Assembly (NCBI RefSeq): GCF_007679325.1
Contig: NZ_VEGI01000001.1
Location: 124,001-188,000 of the forward strand
DNA length: 64,000 nucleotides
Direction: 5' to 3'
Source of the DNA: Arthrobacter sp. U41
GTDB taxonomy: Bacteria > Actinomycetota > Actinomycetes > Actinomycetales > Micrococcaceae
The notes under the pieces are model-generated. The model made no database searches. It worked only from the letters and a program-made list of their open reading frames with translations, and was not told the DNA's origin. Below are positions 55,642 through 64,000 of this stretch, in pieces; position 1 is the stretch's first letter, and every line of letters starts with the position of its first letter. The position numbers were made by a program, and so were the translations under genes.

Positions 55642-57276
55642 TTAGCTTTCGGTGGAGGGAACAGCCTGGCCGGCCAGCGTGGCGACGAGGTCCTGCAGCT
55701 GGCGGACGCCGGCAGCCCGGTCCGTGAGGTGCAGGCGGAGGACCGGACGGCCGTGATCGGACAGGACCTGGGCGTCGCCGGCGGCCTGTGCCGAGATCAA
55801 CTCGCCGAAGCTGAAGGGCCGGTCCGGGATGGCCAGGTCGGTGGCGGCCGCGGCCGTCACCTGCAGGAAGACGCCGATCGCGGGTCCGCCCTTGTGGAAC
55901 TGCCCGGTGGAGTGCAGGAAGCGCGGTCCCCACCCGAACGTCACGGGACGGCCGCTGACGGCTGCCAGCTGGTCCCGGACGCCTTCCAGCGGGGCGTACG
56001 CGAGCCGGTCGAAGTAGGCCTGGACACTCAGGTAGCTGTCCGGTCCGAGCTCGCCGAGCAGGGCGCTGACTGCCCCGGCCGCAGTGGTGGCCGAGCCGAG
56101 CCAGTCGCCGCCGCGGACCTCGATGGCGCCGTCGGTGAAGGCTGCCGGCGTCGGTTCCGGCTGGGCGTCCAGCAGGCCGCGGGCGGCCACCTTGGCGGCC
56201 TCGACGTCGGGCTGGTCGTAGGGGTTGATGCCCAGCAGGCGCCCGGCCACAGCCGTGGCGAACTCCCATGTCATCATCTGGGTGGGCAGGCCGCCGGCAA
56301 TCGCGACCTCGTTCTCGCCGAGCTCGACGTCGGCGTCCGCGGCGACGAGCCGGACCACCAGGACATCGGGGGCGCCCAGCGTGGTTTCCGGCGACGCCGG
56401 CCCCGCAACGACCGGGAGCACGCCGGTGCCGAGCTTGCCGGTGGATTCCGCGATAAGCTGTTCGGCCCAGTCGGCGAAGCCCTTGATGCCGGAGCCGTCC
56501 TCGGCGATGACGATTTTGTCGCGCAGCGGATTCGTGCCGCCCAGCGCCGCACCGAGGGCGAGGCCGATGTTCTCCTCGCCGTCCTCGTTGAGGACCTCGG
56601 CAGCTTCCTCCGCTTCGTCCAGGAACGCCTGGATGTCCACGCCAGCCAGGCCGCAGGGCACCATCCCGAATGCGGTGAGCGCCGAGTACCGGCCGCCGAC
56701 ATGGGGATCGGCGTTGAAGACCGCACGGTAGCCCGCGTCGCGTGCGGACTTGTCCAGCGGTGAGCCCGGATCGGTGACAATAATGATCCGGCTCTTCGCG
56801 TCGATACCGGCCTCGGTGAAGGCGTGCTCGAAGATCCGGCGCTGCGAGTCCGTCTCCAGGGTGGAGCCGGACTTCGAGGAGACCACGATCGCCGTTTCGG
56901 CCAGCCGGTCCGCGAGGGCGGCGGCGACCTGTTCCGGGTCCGTGCTGTCCAGCACGGTCAGCTCGACGCCGGCGGTTCCGGCGATGACCTCGGGGGCCAG
57001 CGAGGATCCGCCCATTCCGCAGAGGACGATCCGGCTGACTCCTTCGGCCCGCAGGGCGTCACGGAGGGCCAGGATGTCCGCCACGAGCGGCTGGGAGACG
57101 GTGGCCGCCTCGACCCAGCCGAGCCGGACGGACGCTTCGGCCTCGGCGTCGGCACCCCACAGGGTGGGGTCCTTGGCGAAGATCCGGGTGGCGACCTTGT
57201 CCTCCAGCAGGGCGGGCAGGTGCTGTTCGTGGGCCAGACGGGCGGCGCCCGTGGCGTCGTAGCTGAGAGTGGTCAT
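55642..57276 (-). CDS. pgi: Glucose-6-phosphate isomerase
   Basis: A 544-aa isomerase with SIS sugar-phosphate domains: IVLCGMGGSSLAPEVIAG near residue 94, VVSSKSGSTLETDSQ near 145, and a late FGWGPRFLHSTGQFHKGGP with the conserved HSTGQ. This is the form found in the actinobacterial pentose phosphate operon. ATG 57276 is 5 bp after the tal stop, with GGAAGGA inside the tal end as ribosome site. The upstream open frame belongs to tal in another frame. Confidence 0.92.
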   Translation of the reverse strand: MTTLSYDATGAARLAHEQHLPALLEDKVATRIFAKDPTLWGADAEAEASVRLGWVEAATVSQPLVADILALRDALRAEGVSRIVLCGMGGSSLAPEVIAGTAGVELTVLDSTDPEQVAAALADRLAETAIVVSSKSGSTLETDSQRRIFEHAFTEAGIDAKSRIIIVTDPGSPLDKSARDAGYRAVFNADPHVGGRYSALTAFGMVPCGLAGVDIQAFLDEAEEAAEVLNEDGEENIGLALGAALGGTNPLRDKIVIAEDGSGIKGFADWAEQLIAESTGKLGTGVLPVVAGPASPETTLGAPDVLVVRLVAADADVELGENEVAIAGGLPTQMMTWEFATAVAGRLLGINPYDQPDVEAAKVAARGLLDAQPEPTPAAFTDGAIEVRGGDWLGSATTAAGAVSALLGELGPDSYLSVQAYFDRLAYAPLEGVRDQLAAVSGRPVTFGWGPRFLHSTGQFHKGGPAIGVFLQVTAAAATDLAIPDRPFSFGELISAQAAGDAQVLSDHGRPVLRLHLTDRAAGVRQLQDLVATLAGQAVPSTES

Positions 57277-57281
57277 GGGGA

Positions 57282-58412
57282 CTATGCGTCCTTCCGTGCA
57301 GCGGCGAGGGCGCCCTCGACGTCGGCCAGCAGTTCCTTCCAGCTTGCCACGAACTTGTCGAGGCCTTCGGACTCGAGCACCGCGACGACCTCGTTGTAGG
57401 AGATGCCGAGGGCATCGAGGGCGTTCAGCGTGGCGTTGGCGTCGTCGTAACCGCGGGTGATGGTGTTGCCCGTGACGGTGCCGTGATCGAACGTGGCGTC
57501 GAGGGTCTTCTCCGGCATGGTGTTGACCAGGCCGGGGGCGACGAGCTCCGTGACGTACAGCGTGTCCGGGTACGCCGGGTCCTTGACACCGGTGGAGGCC
57601 CACAGCGGACGCTGGGGGAGTGCGCCGGCGTCGGCCAGAAGGGCCCAGCGTTCGGTGGAGAAGAGCTCCTCGTAAACCTGGTAGGCGAGGCGGGCGTTGG
57701 CCAGCCCGGCCTTGCCCTTGAGGGCGCGGGCCTCGTCGGTGCCGATCGCGTCGAGGCGCTTGTCGATTTCGGAGTCCACGCGGGAGACGAAGAAGGAGGC
57801 CACGGAGTGGATCCGGGAGAGGTCGTGGCCGTTGTCCTTGGCCTGCTCCAGGCCGGACTGGAAGGCGTTGATGACGGCGCGGTAGCGCTCCAGCGAGAAG
57901 ATCAGCGTGACGTTGACGCTGATGCCGGCGGCGAGGGTGGCGGTGATGGCTTCGAGGCCCTCGAGGGTCGCGGGAATCTTGATCAGGACGTTGTCCTTGT
58001 TGACCTGGGCGTAAAGTTCCTTCGCCTCGATGGTCGTTCCGGCGGTGTCCCAGGCCAGGCGCGGGTCGACTTCGATTGAGACGCGGCCGTCGACGCCCTT
58101 GGTCGCGGCGGCGACAGGAGCGAAGAGGTCGCAGGCGTCGGCGACGTCGGACGTGGTGATCGCGAAGACGGTCTCCTCGACGCTGGCGCCGGCGGCGGCC
58201 TTGGCGGCGATGATCCCGTCGTAGTCGTGGCCCGTGGTGATGGCGGCGTGGAAGATGCTGGGGTTCGTGGTGACACCCACAACGTTCTTCTCTTCAATCA
58301 GCTTGCGCAGCGTGCCGGTGTTGAGCCGGCCGCGGGACAGGTCATCGAGCCAGATGGAGACGCCGGCGTCGGAGAGCTGCTGCGTGGGGGTGGCGCTGGG
58401 GGTGGTGGTCAT
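57282..58412 (-). CDS. tal: Transaldolase
   Basis: A 376-aa transaldolase of the actinobacterial/cyanobacterial type. Key segments are [55 protein letters not shown] with the Schiff-base Lys, and [34 protein letters not shown] is near the end. ATG 58412 has CAGGAG upstream; the open frame upstream lies inside tkt. pgi follows after 5 bp. Confidence 0.96.
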   Translation of the reverse strand: MTTTPSATPTQQLSDAGVSIWLDDLSRGRLNTGTLRKLIEEKNVVGVTTNPSIFHAAITTGHDYDGIIAAKAAAGASVEETVFAITTSDVADACDLFAPVAAATKGVDGRVSIEVDPRLAWDTAGTTIEAKELYAQVNKDNVLIKIPATLEGLEAITATLAAGISVNVTLIFSLERYRAVINAFQSGLEQAKDNGHDLSRIHSVASFFVSRVDSEIDKRLDAIGTDEARALKGKAGLANARLAYQVYEELFSTERWALLADAGALPQRPLWASTGVKDPAYPDTLYVTELVAPGLVNTMPEKTLDATFDHGTVTGNTITRGYDDANATLNALDALGISYNEVVAVLESEGLDKFVASWKELLADVEGALAAARKDA

Positions 58413-58430
58413 GGTCACTCCTGAAGTCTG

Positions 58431-58458
58431 GGGCCGCCGCCGGCAGCGGCGGCGGCCC
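58431..58458 (-). terminator. Hairpin between tkt and tal
   Basis: GGGCCGCCGCCG (58431-58442) is perfectly complementary to 58447-58458 with a 4-nt loop. It lies in the 65-bp gap between tkt and tal, with no T-run, so it may attenuate rather than end the operon transcript. Confidence 0.6.
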
Positions 58459-58477
58459 GGAAGGCGATGGGTTTGGG

Positions 58478-60604
58478 TCAGGCCGGGAGGCCGGCGAGGG
58501 ATTCCTTGGCCGCGGCGGCAACGGCCTCCGCAGTGATGCCAAATTCCTGGAACAGGCGCTTGTAGTCCGCCGAAGCGCCGTAGTGCTCGAGGGAGACGGA
58601 ACGGCCGGCGTCGCCGACGAATTCCCTCCAGCCCAGCGAGAGCCCGGCTTCGACCGATACGCGCGCCTTGACTGCAGCCGGGAGCACCGCTTCGCGGTAG
58701 GCGGCGTCCTGCTTGTTGAACCACTCCACGCACGGCATGGAGACGACGCGGGTGGGGATTCCTTCGGCCTGGAGGGCTTCGCGGGCGTGGACGGCCAGCT
58801 GGACCTCCGAGCCGGTGCCGATGAGGATGACCCGGGCCTCGGCGGTCTTGCCGTTGGCCGAGGCTTCGGCCAGGACGTAGCCGCCCTTGGCGACGCCGGC
58901 GGTGGAGCCGAACGTGTCGCCGTCGGCGTCCCCCGTTCCGCGGGCATAGGTGGGGATGTTCTGGCGGGTCAGCACGATGCCGGCCGGGTTTTCGTGGTTC
59001 TCGAGCATGACCTTCCATGCGGCGGCGACCTCGTTGGCGTCGCCCGGGCGGACGACGTCCAGGCCCGGGATGGCGCGGAGCGAGGCGAGCTGCTCTACGG
59101 GCTGGTGGGTGGGTCCGTCTTCGCCGAGGCCGATCGAGTCGTGCGTCCAGACATACAGCGACGGGACTCCCATGAGCGCGCCGAGCCGGATCGCGGGGCG
59201 CTGGTAGTCGCTGAAGATCAGGAAGGTGCCCGAGAAGGCGCGGGTGCGGCCGTGCAGACTGATGCCGTTGACGATCGACGCGGCGGCGTGTTCGCGGATG
59301 CCGAAGTGCAGCACGCGGCCATAGGGGTTGCCCTTCCAGGCGTCCGTGGAGCGGGAGACCGGGATGAACGACGGCGAACCCTCGATTGTGGTGTTGTTCG
59401 ACTCGGCGAGGTCGGCCGAGCCGCCCCACAGCTCCGGCATGACCGGGCCGATCGCATTCAGGACCTTGCCGGAGGCGGCCCGGGTGGAGACGTCCTTGCC
59501 GGCTTCGAAGACCGGGAGGGCGGATTCGAGCTCGGCCGGGAGCTTGCGGGCCTCCACGCGCTCCAGCAGGGCGGCGCCCTCAGGGTTGCGGGACTGCCAG
59601 GCCTCGAAGGCCTCCTGCCATTCGCTGCGGGCTGCCGCGCCGCGGTCCACGGCCGCACGGGCGTGGGCCAGGACCTCGTCGTCCACCTGGAAGGAACGCT
59701 CGGGGTCGAAACCGAGGACCTTCTTCAGCGCGGCGACTTCCTCGGACCCGAGGGCGGAACCGTGGATTTTGCCGGTGTTCTGCTTCTTCGGGGCCGGGTA
59801 GCCGATGATGGTGCGCAGCGACACGATGGAGGGCTTGCCCGTCTCGGCCTTGGCAGCCAGCAGGGCGGCGTGCAGTTCCTGCACGTCCTCCTTGTACTCC
59901 CCGGTGCGGGTCCAGTCGACGCGCTGGACGTGCCAGCCGTAGGCCTCGTAGCGCTTCAGGACATCCTCGGTGAAGGCGATGTCGGTGTCGTCCTCGATGG
60001 AGATGTGGTTCTCGTCGTAGATCACCACGAGGTTGCCGAGCTCCTGGTGTCCGGCGAGCGAGGACGCTTCGGACGTGACACCTTCCTGCAGGTCGCCGTC
60101 GGACGCGATGACCCAGACGGTGTGGTCGAACGGGCTGGTGCCCTCGGCGGCGTCGGCGTCGAACAATCCGCGCTGGCGGCGCTGGGAGTACGCGAAGCCG
60201 ACGGCGGACGCGAGGCCCTGGCCCAGCGGGCCGGTGGTGATTTCGACGCCCTTGGTGTGCTTGTACTCCGGGTGTCCCGGGGTCAGCGAGCCCCAGGTGC
60301 GCAGTGCCTCAAGGTCCTTCAGTTCCAGGCCGTAGCCGGAGAGGAACAGCTGGATGTACAGCGTCAGGGAGGTATGGCCGGGGGAGAGGACGAACCGGTC
60401 GCGTCCCAGCCAGTCAGGGTTCTGCGGGTCGTGCCGCATCAGCTTCTGGAAGAGCAGGTAGGCGGCCGGAGCCAGGCTCATCGCGGTGCCGGGGTGGCCA
60501 TTACCGACCTTCTCGACAGCGTCGGCGGCCAGGACACGGATGGTGTCCACGGCGCGCTGGTCCAAGCTGGTCCATGACAGTTCTTGCTCTTCCAAATGTG
60601 GCAC
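58478..60604 (-). CDS. tkt: Transketolase
   Basis: A 708-aa thiamine-diphosphate transketolase. The first domain has [18 protein letters not shown] with the conserved His and [17 protein letters not shown] for cofactor and Mg binding (GDG...N, with [10 protein letters not shown]). The pyrimidine domain includes [16 protein letters not shown] with the catalytic Glu and [22 protein letters not shown] 60604 has GAGGGG upstream; a TTG at 60595 is an alternative. It is the first gene of the pentose phosphate operon. Confidence 0.96.
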   Translation of the reverse strand: MPHLEEQELSWTSLDQRAVDTIRVLAADAVEKVGNGHPGTAMSLAPAAYLLFQKLMRHDPQNPDWLGRDRFVLSPGHTSLTLYIQLFLSGYGLELKDLEALRTWGSLTPGHPEYKHTKGVEITTGPLGQGLASAVGFAYSQRRQRGLFDADAAEGTSPFDHTVWVIASDGDLQEGVTSEASSLAGHQELGNLVVIYDENHISIEDDTDIAFTEDVLKRYEAYGWHVQRVDWTRTGEYKEDVQELHAALLAAKAETGKPSIVSLRTIIGYPAPKKQNTGKIHGSALGSEEVAALKKVLGFDPERSFQVDDEVLAHARAAVDRGAAARSEWQEAFEAWQSRNPEGAALLERVEARKLPAELESALPVFEAGKDVSTRAASGKVLNAIGPVMPELWGGSADLAESNNTTIEGSPSFIPVSRSTDAWKGNPYGRVLHFGIREHAAASIVNGISLHGRTRAFSGTFLIFSDYQRPAIRLGALMGVPSLYVWTHDSIGLGEDGPTHQPVEQLASLRAIPGLDVVRPGDANEVAAAWKVMLENHENPAGIVLTRQNIPTYARGTGDADGDTFGSTAGVAKGGYVLAEASANGKTAEARVILIGTGSEVQLAVHAREALQAEGIPTRVVSMPCVEWFNKQDAAYREAVLPAAVKARVSVEAGLSLGWREFVGDAGRSVSLEHYGASADYKRLFQEFGITAEAVAAAAKESLAGLPA

Positions 60605-61097
60605 GAAAACCGGGCCCCTCTCTGTGCTGACGGCAGAGTCTGGTCAGTCCCGCCGGAGCACAGTTAGGTGCCCGCTGCGGTACGTACCAGCCGTTCACCA
60701 TCGAAACGTTGATCTATCATTCAGTCGCGTGTCCAAACGCACCTCTGCGGATAATGCAGAGGCAGGGCGGCCGTTTTTGGCCGTGGCTGAACACGCTGAT
60801 CTGGTGACAGCTTAGCCCCATTCCCCCCGCCTGGTGCTGTATATCTCACCAAATGGACGGGTTTTACGCTTATATGAATCACCGGCGTCCGAGGCGTCCG
60901 TGAGCCCGCGTTAACCTGCGCGAATCATGCCGGCGCCTCAGCGGGGCTCACGGGACGTGCCTTCGCGCGCCCGCACGGTATGATGGTTCGTGGCTACCAA
61001 CGGGGCGAGGGACACGCCCGTCCGCTGCGCGCGGACCCCTCCGATTATGCAACCCGCGTTGCTGAACCAGCCGGACTGAACAGCCAGACAGAACAGA
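60605..61097. other. Divergent promoter region between tkt and ctaB
   Basis: This 493-bp gap has no convincing gene. It holds two adjacent inverted repeats: CCTCTGC-N7-GCAGAGG (60742-60762) and CGGCC-N6-GGCCG (60768-60783). It also holds the ctaB -10 candidate at 60979 and a long GTGAGCCC/GGGCTCAC pair around 60900-60951. A tkt promoter must also lie here, but I could not place it firmly. Confidence 0.5.
60979..60984 (+). promoter_or_regulatory. Probable -10 box (TATGAT) of ctaB
   Basis: TATGAT is near the sigma-A optimum. It would give a leader of about 105 nt before ctaB. No good -35 is apparent. Confidence 0.5.
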
Positions 61098-62060
61098 GTG
61101 ACTGCCACCGTGAGCACAACAGATACGCCGCTGACCGCTTCGCCCATCCGCGGAAAAATCGGCTTCGGCCGCAAAGCCAAGGCCTACCTGGCGCTCACCA
61201 AACCCCGTGTCATCGAACTCCTGCTGGTCAGTACCCTGCCCACCATGATCTACGCGGAGCGCGGCTTCCCGTCGATCGGCCTGATCCTGGCGACCCTCGT
61301 GGGCGGAGCCTTCGCAGCCGGCAGCGCCGGCGCATTCAACTGCTACCTCGACCGCGACATCGACAAGCTGATGCACCGCACGGAGAACCGTCCGCTGGTC
61401 ACGGGCGAGGTCACGCCCCGCGAAGCGCTGGTCTTCTCCTGGCTCCTGGGCGCGGCGGCCATCGCGATCCTGTGGTTCGGGGCGAACCCGCTGGCCGCGT
61501 GGCTTGGCCTCGGAGCGATCGTCTTCTACGTGGTCATTTACACGATGATCCTCAAGCGCCGCACGGCCCAGAACATCGTCTGGGGCGGGGCGGCCGGATG
61601 CTTCCCCGTGCTCATTGCCTGGGCCGCCGTGACCAACACGGTCGAGTGGCCCGCCATCGTCCTGTTTATGGTCATCTTCCTGTGGACCCCGCCGCACTAC
61701 TGGCCGCTGTCCATGCGGTACGGCGAGGACTACCGCAACGCCAACGTGCCCATGCTCGGCGCGATCGCCGGCGCCAAGGTGGTCTCGGTCCAGGTTGTCC
61801 TGTACGCCTGGGCCATGGTGGCGTGCTCGCTGCTGCTGGTACCGGCCGGCGGCGCCGGCTGGGTCTACACCGTGACCGCCGTGCTCGCCGGCGCCTGGTT
61901 CCTCTACGAATCGCACGCGCTGTACAACCGCGCGCAGGCCGGCGACGTGTCCAACAAGGGCGCCATGAAGGTCTTCCACGGCTCCATCAGCTACCTCACC
62001 CTGCTCTTCATCGCCCTCGCCGTCGACCCGTTCGTCGGCTCCGCCGTCATGGGCGGCTAG
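61098..62060 (+). CDS. ctaB: Protoheme IX farnesyltransferase (heme O synthase)
   Basis: A 320-aa UbiA-family membrane prenyltransferase that adds farnesyl to heme b to make heme O. It has about nine helices. The first Asp-rich motif is [20 protein letters not shown] near residues 80-99. The conserved [20 protein letters not shown] is near 195-214. It starts at GTG 61098 or GTG 61110; neither has a strong ribosome site. It converges on ctaA, whose product uses heme O. Confidence 0.96.
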   Translation: MTATVSTTDTPLTASPIRGKIGFGRKAKAYLALTKPRVIELLLVSTLPTMIYAERGFPSIGLILATLVGGAFAAGSAGAFNCYLDRDIDKLMHRTENRPLVTGEVTPREALVFSWLLGAAAIAILWFGANPLAAWLGLGAIVFYVVIYTMILKRRTAQNIVWGGAAGCFPVLIAWAAVTNTVEWPAIVLFMVIFLWTPPHYWPLSMRYGEDYRNANVPMLGAIAGAKVVSVQVVLYAWAMVACSLLLVPAGGAGWVYTVTAVLAGAWFLYESHALYNRAQAGDVSNKGAMKVFHGSISYLTLLFIALAVDPFVGSAVMGG

Positions 62061-62092
62061 CCAGGCGGCACGCACGCTACCAGGCGAGACGG

Positions 62093-62124
62093 AAGCACCC
62101 CGGCCCAATCGGACCGGGGTGCTT
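62093..62124. terminator. Bidirectional hairpin terminator between ctaB and ctaA
   Basis: AAGCACCCCGG (62093-62103) pairs with CCGGGGTGCTT (62114-62124) around a 10-nt loop, followed by a T-rich tail on the plus strand. It lies between two convergent genes. Confidence 0.7.
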
Positions 62125-62223
62125 CTGTCTGTGGACTGTGCGGTGACTCAACCAGGGATCAGTGACCGGCCCAAGGGGTCCGGCCAACCTGACCGGCCGT
62201 CTTGACCGGCCTGCGTGCCCCAG

Positions 62224-63168
62224 CTACTTGACCGGGCTGCTGCGGGCAAGGTCGGCGGCGTTCGTTGCCGCGCTCATCAGCAGGGCGGCCCCCAGCATGT
62301 GGGCCCCCACCAGGAGCGCCGGGATGCCGTTGTAGTACTGCGTGAAGCCGATGACGGCCTGCAGCACCGTGACGCCCAGGAGCATAAAGACGGCGGTCCG
62401 GAACGGGCCGGTGATCCCATCCCGGAGGACGAGGTACAGCGCGAACAACGCCCCTGCCGTCACCAGGTACGCCGGGACGGCGTGGATGTGGGAAAAGAGG
62501 TCCCAGTCCAGGTTGTTGCGCGGTGCGTCGGCGTCGCCGGCGTGCGGGCCGGCACCGGTGACCACAACGCCGAGGCAGACGGCCAGGGCAGAGAACAGCG
62601 CGACGGCCGTCATGAGCGGACGCGCGACGCCCGGCAGGGCCGCCAGTTCGGCCACCCGGAACTTTCCGGTCCGCCCGTAGGCGCGGTTGACCAGCAGGGT
62701 GGCCACGACCACAAGGGCCATCGAAACCAGGAAGTGCAGCCCCACCACCCAGGGGTTCAGCTGGGTCAGTACCGTGATGCCGCCGATGACGGCCTGCGCC
62801 GGGATGCTGGCGAGCAGCGCCAGGGCCAGCAGGAAGAGGTCGCGGCGTTCCTTGCGCAGGTTCCACAGGTACACCAGCATCGTCACGGCGATCGCCGCCA
62901 GGGCGAAGGTCAGCAGGCGGTTGCCGAATTCGATGATGCCGTGAATCCCCATTTCCGGGGTGTTCACCAGCGAGGCGTCGGTGCACCGCGGCCACGTGGG
63001 GCAGCCCAGGCCGGAGGCGGTGAGGCGGACGGCGCCGCCGGTCACGATCAGGATCGTCTGGCCGATCAGGGACAGCACCGCCAGCCGCTTCACCGTTTTG
63101 TCGACGGTGACGGGCAGCCAGGCGATGGTCCGGGTAGCGGTCCGGGGAGGGCGGGAGGCCGTGCTCAC
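62224..63168 (-). CDS. ctaA: Heme A synthase
   Basis: A 314-aa CtaA/COX15 membrane enzyme that oxidises heme O to heme A. About eight helices are present. Conserved His-containing segments are IHGIIEFGNRLLTF, VVGLHFLVSMALVV, DLFSHIHAVPAYL and VGAHMLGAALL, matching the four heme-ligand His positions. The extracellular loop has GLGCPTWPRCTD, whose Cys pair is conserved in Gram-positive CtaA. I chose GTG 63166-63168; the longer frame overlaps the ABC permease gene. The upstream permease stop is 7 bp away, so the genes are probably co-transcribed. Confidence 0.93.
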   Translation of the reverse strand: MSTASRPPRTATRTIAWLPVTVDKTVKRLAVLSLIGQTILIVTGGAVRLTASGLGCPTWPRCTDASLVNTPEMGIHGIIEFGNRLLTFALAAIAVTMLVYLWNLRKERRDLFLLALALLASIPAQAVIGGITVLTQLNPWVVGLHFLVSMALVVVATLLVNRAYGRTGKFRVAELAALPGVARPLMTAVALFSALAVCLGVVVTGAGPHAGDADAPRNNLDWDLFSHIHAVPAYLVTAGALFALYLVLRDGITGPFRTAVFMLLGVTVLQAVIGFTQYYNGIPALLVGAHMLGAALLMSAATNAADLARSSPVK

Positions 63169-63175
63169 AGTTTTC

Positions 63176-63985
63176 TCAATTCCATTTGAACCAACGGGTT
63201 GCTGCGCCGCCGGCAATCGCCGTCCAGAGCAGCAGGACAAGGACGGAAACAGGGTTGACGCTGCCGGACAGGAACGCGTCCCGCATCCCCTCTCCCAGGG
63301 CGCCGGAGGGAAGGAACTGCACGATCGACTGCAGCAGGGCGGGCAGCTTCTCCGCCGGGATCACGATCCCGCCCAGGGCTCCCAGCAGGATCCACAGCAG
63401 GTTGGTGATGGCCAGGGTCGCCTCCGGCCGGACGGTGCCCGCCACCAGCAGGCCCAGCGCCGTGAACGCGGCCGCACCCAGCACCAGCAGGGCCAGGGCC
63501 GGAGCCCAGCCCTGCGGATCCGGCTGCCAGCCCAGGGTCAGGGCGACGGCGGTGACTACCAGCACCTGCAGGGACAGCACCGCGAGGACCGCCAGCACCT
63601 TCCCGGCGATCAGCCCGGTGCGGCCCAGGGGGGTGGTGGAGAGGAAGCGCAGGACCCCGTAGCGGCGGTCGAAGCCGGTGGAGATGCCCTGGCCGGTGAA
63701 GGCTGTGGACATGGCGCACAGGGCCAGGATGCCCGGCACGGCGACGTTGATCCGGCTCGCACCGTATCCGTCCAGCAGGGGCGTGACCGTCAGTCCCACC
63801 ATGGCCAGCAGCGGCAGCACAACGGCCAGGATCAGCTGTTCGCCGTTCCGGAGCATGGTGACGGTCTCGTACCGGCCCTGCAGCATGATGCGCCGCAGCA
63901 GCGGGGCGGGCGCACCGCCCAGGGTCGGGGCGGGTACGGCGCTGCCCGATGGCGCGCTGCCCAGTGCGGCACTGTCGCGGGTCAT
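63176..63985 (-). CDS. ABC-2 type transporter permease
   Basis: A 269-aa ABC-2 membrane subunit with six hydrophobic helices (about residues 52-72, 80-105, 125-155, 162-185, 192-212 and 245-262). The loop TGFDRRYGVLRFLSTTPLGR near residues 103-122 is typical of ABC-2 permeases. The polar N-terminus has LQGRYETVTMLRNGEQLILA. Such ATPase/permease pairs often stand upstream of ctaA in actinobacteria; the substrate is unknown. ATG 63985 has GGAAGGGAGAT upstream. Confidence 0.88.
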   Translation of the reverse strand: MTRDSAALGSAPSGSAVPAPTLGGAPAPLLRRIMLQGRYETVTMLRNGEQLILAVVLPLLAMVGLTVTPLLDGYGASRINVAVPGILALCAMSTAFTGQGISTGFDRRYGVLRFLSTTPLGRTGLIAGKVLAVLAVLSLQVLVVTAVALTLGWQPDPQGWAPALALLVLGAAAFTALGLLVAGTVRPEATLAITNLLWILLGALGGIVIPAEKLPALLQSIVQFLPSGALGEGMRDAFLSGSVNPVSVLVLLLWTAIAGGAATRWFKWN

Positions 63986-64000
63986 CGGATCTCCCTTCCG
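63982..64000 (-). CDS. Extreme 3' end of a probable ABC ATPase gene
   Basis: On the minus strand the last bases read GGA AGG GAG ATC CGA TGA, with the TGA overlapping the permease ATG (ATGA). This is what the end of a coupled ATP-binding subunit gene would look like (GREIR and stop). Only five residues are visible, so the call rests on the overlap and the usual gene pairing. Confidence 0.3.

Noticed and set aside
58413..59429. Extra 339 codons open upstream of tal in the same frame
   Set aside because: They are the antisense-free shadow of tkt in another frame and encode Arg/Pro-rich sequence without conservation.
60605..61097. A small RNA or gene in the tkt-ctaB gap
   Set aside because: Only short inverted repeats are visible; no terminator-like end or conserved peptide supports a gene.

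Overview
The window is about 64 kb of high-GC DNA from a Gram-positive actinobacterium, most likely the family Micrococcaceae (Arthrobacter/Pseudarthrobacter type). The lineage markers are WhiA, RbpA, OpcA, a CoaE-GrpB fusion, polA next to rpsA, the uvrC-rapZ-yvcK-whiA-gap-pgk-tpiA-secG order, many GTG starts, and many genes that carry a TANNNT -10 box 6-7 nt before the start codon (leaderless transcripts). I see no rRNA, tRNA, prophage, insertion sequence or CRISPR array. Almost everything looks like core chromosome, with a small accessory block at the left end.

Layout. 1-9.0 kb: the 5' part of an FdhF/YdeP molybdopterin oxidoreductase, a dienelactone-hydrolase-like protein, a tspO gene broken by one amber codon, a long-chain acyl-CoA ligase, an MBL/beta-CASP protein overlapping an erythromycin-esterase-family gene, and a membrane protein. 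9-13.6 kb: a double-domain universal stress protein, a hypothetical membrane-anchored protein, a PiT phosphate transporter coupled to a 73-aa membrane protein, a RibD/DHFR-type reductase and a hotdog thioesterase. 13.6-24.9 kb: polA, an Eis-type acetyltransferase, rpsA, a 500-bp tandem repeat array, a GNAT, yigZ, coaE-grpB and uvrB. 24.9-33.2 kb: terC under a predicted yybP-ykoY (manganese) riboswitch, an MFS exporter whose promoter and start lie inside a perfect palindrome, an S33 hydrolase with a GNAT, a large DExH helicase and tam. 33.3-44.2 kb: a heterodimeric ABC exporter with a GntR regulator, uvrA behind a LexA-like box, a HAD phosphatase, a PlsC-type acyltransferase and uvrC. 44.3-52.3 kb: rapZ-yvcK-whiA, sodA, gap-pgk-tpiA, secG and rbpA. 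52.3-60.6 kb, minus strand: tkt-tal-pgi-zwf-opcA-pgl, the pentose phosphate operon. 61-64 kb: ctaB convergent with ctaA, and an ABC-2 type permease upstream of ctaA.

How the genes work together. All three UvrABC subunits and Pol I lie within 31 kb, so most of nucleotide excision repair is here, but only uvrA shows an SOS box. The lower glycolysis cluster and the oxidative/non-oxidative pentose phosphate operon converge on each other, so the two routes of glucose-6-phosphate and triose metabolism sit side by side. CtaB and CtaA make heme O and heme A for the terminal oxidase.

The most unusual structure is the array at 19702-20204. It is built from near-palindromic GGRCATGYYC motifs set at repeating 32/68/43-bp spacings in 143-bp tandem units, with a GGACATA/TATGTCC hairpin in each unit, and I cannot assign it to a named element class. 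All calls come from reading the sequence and remembered family knowledge; no database search was run.
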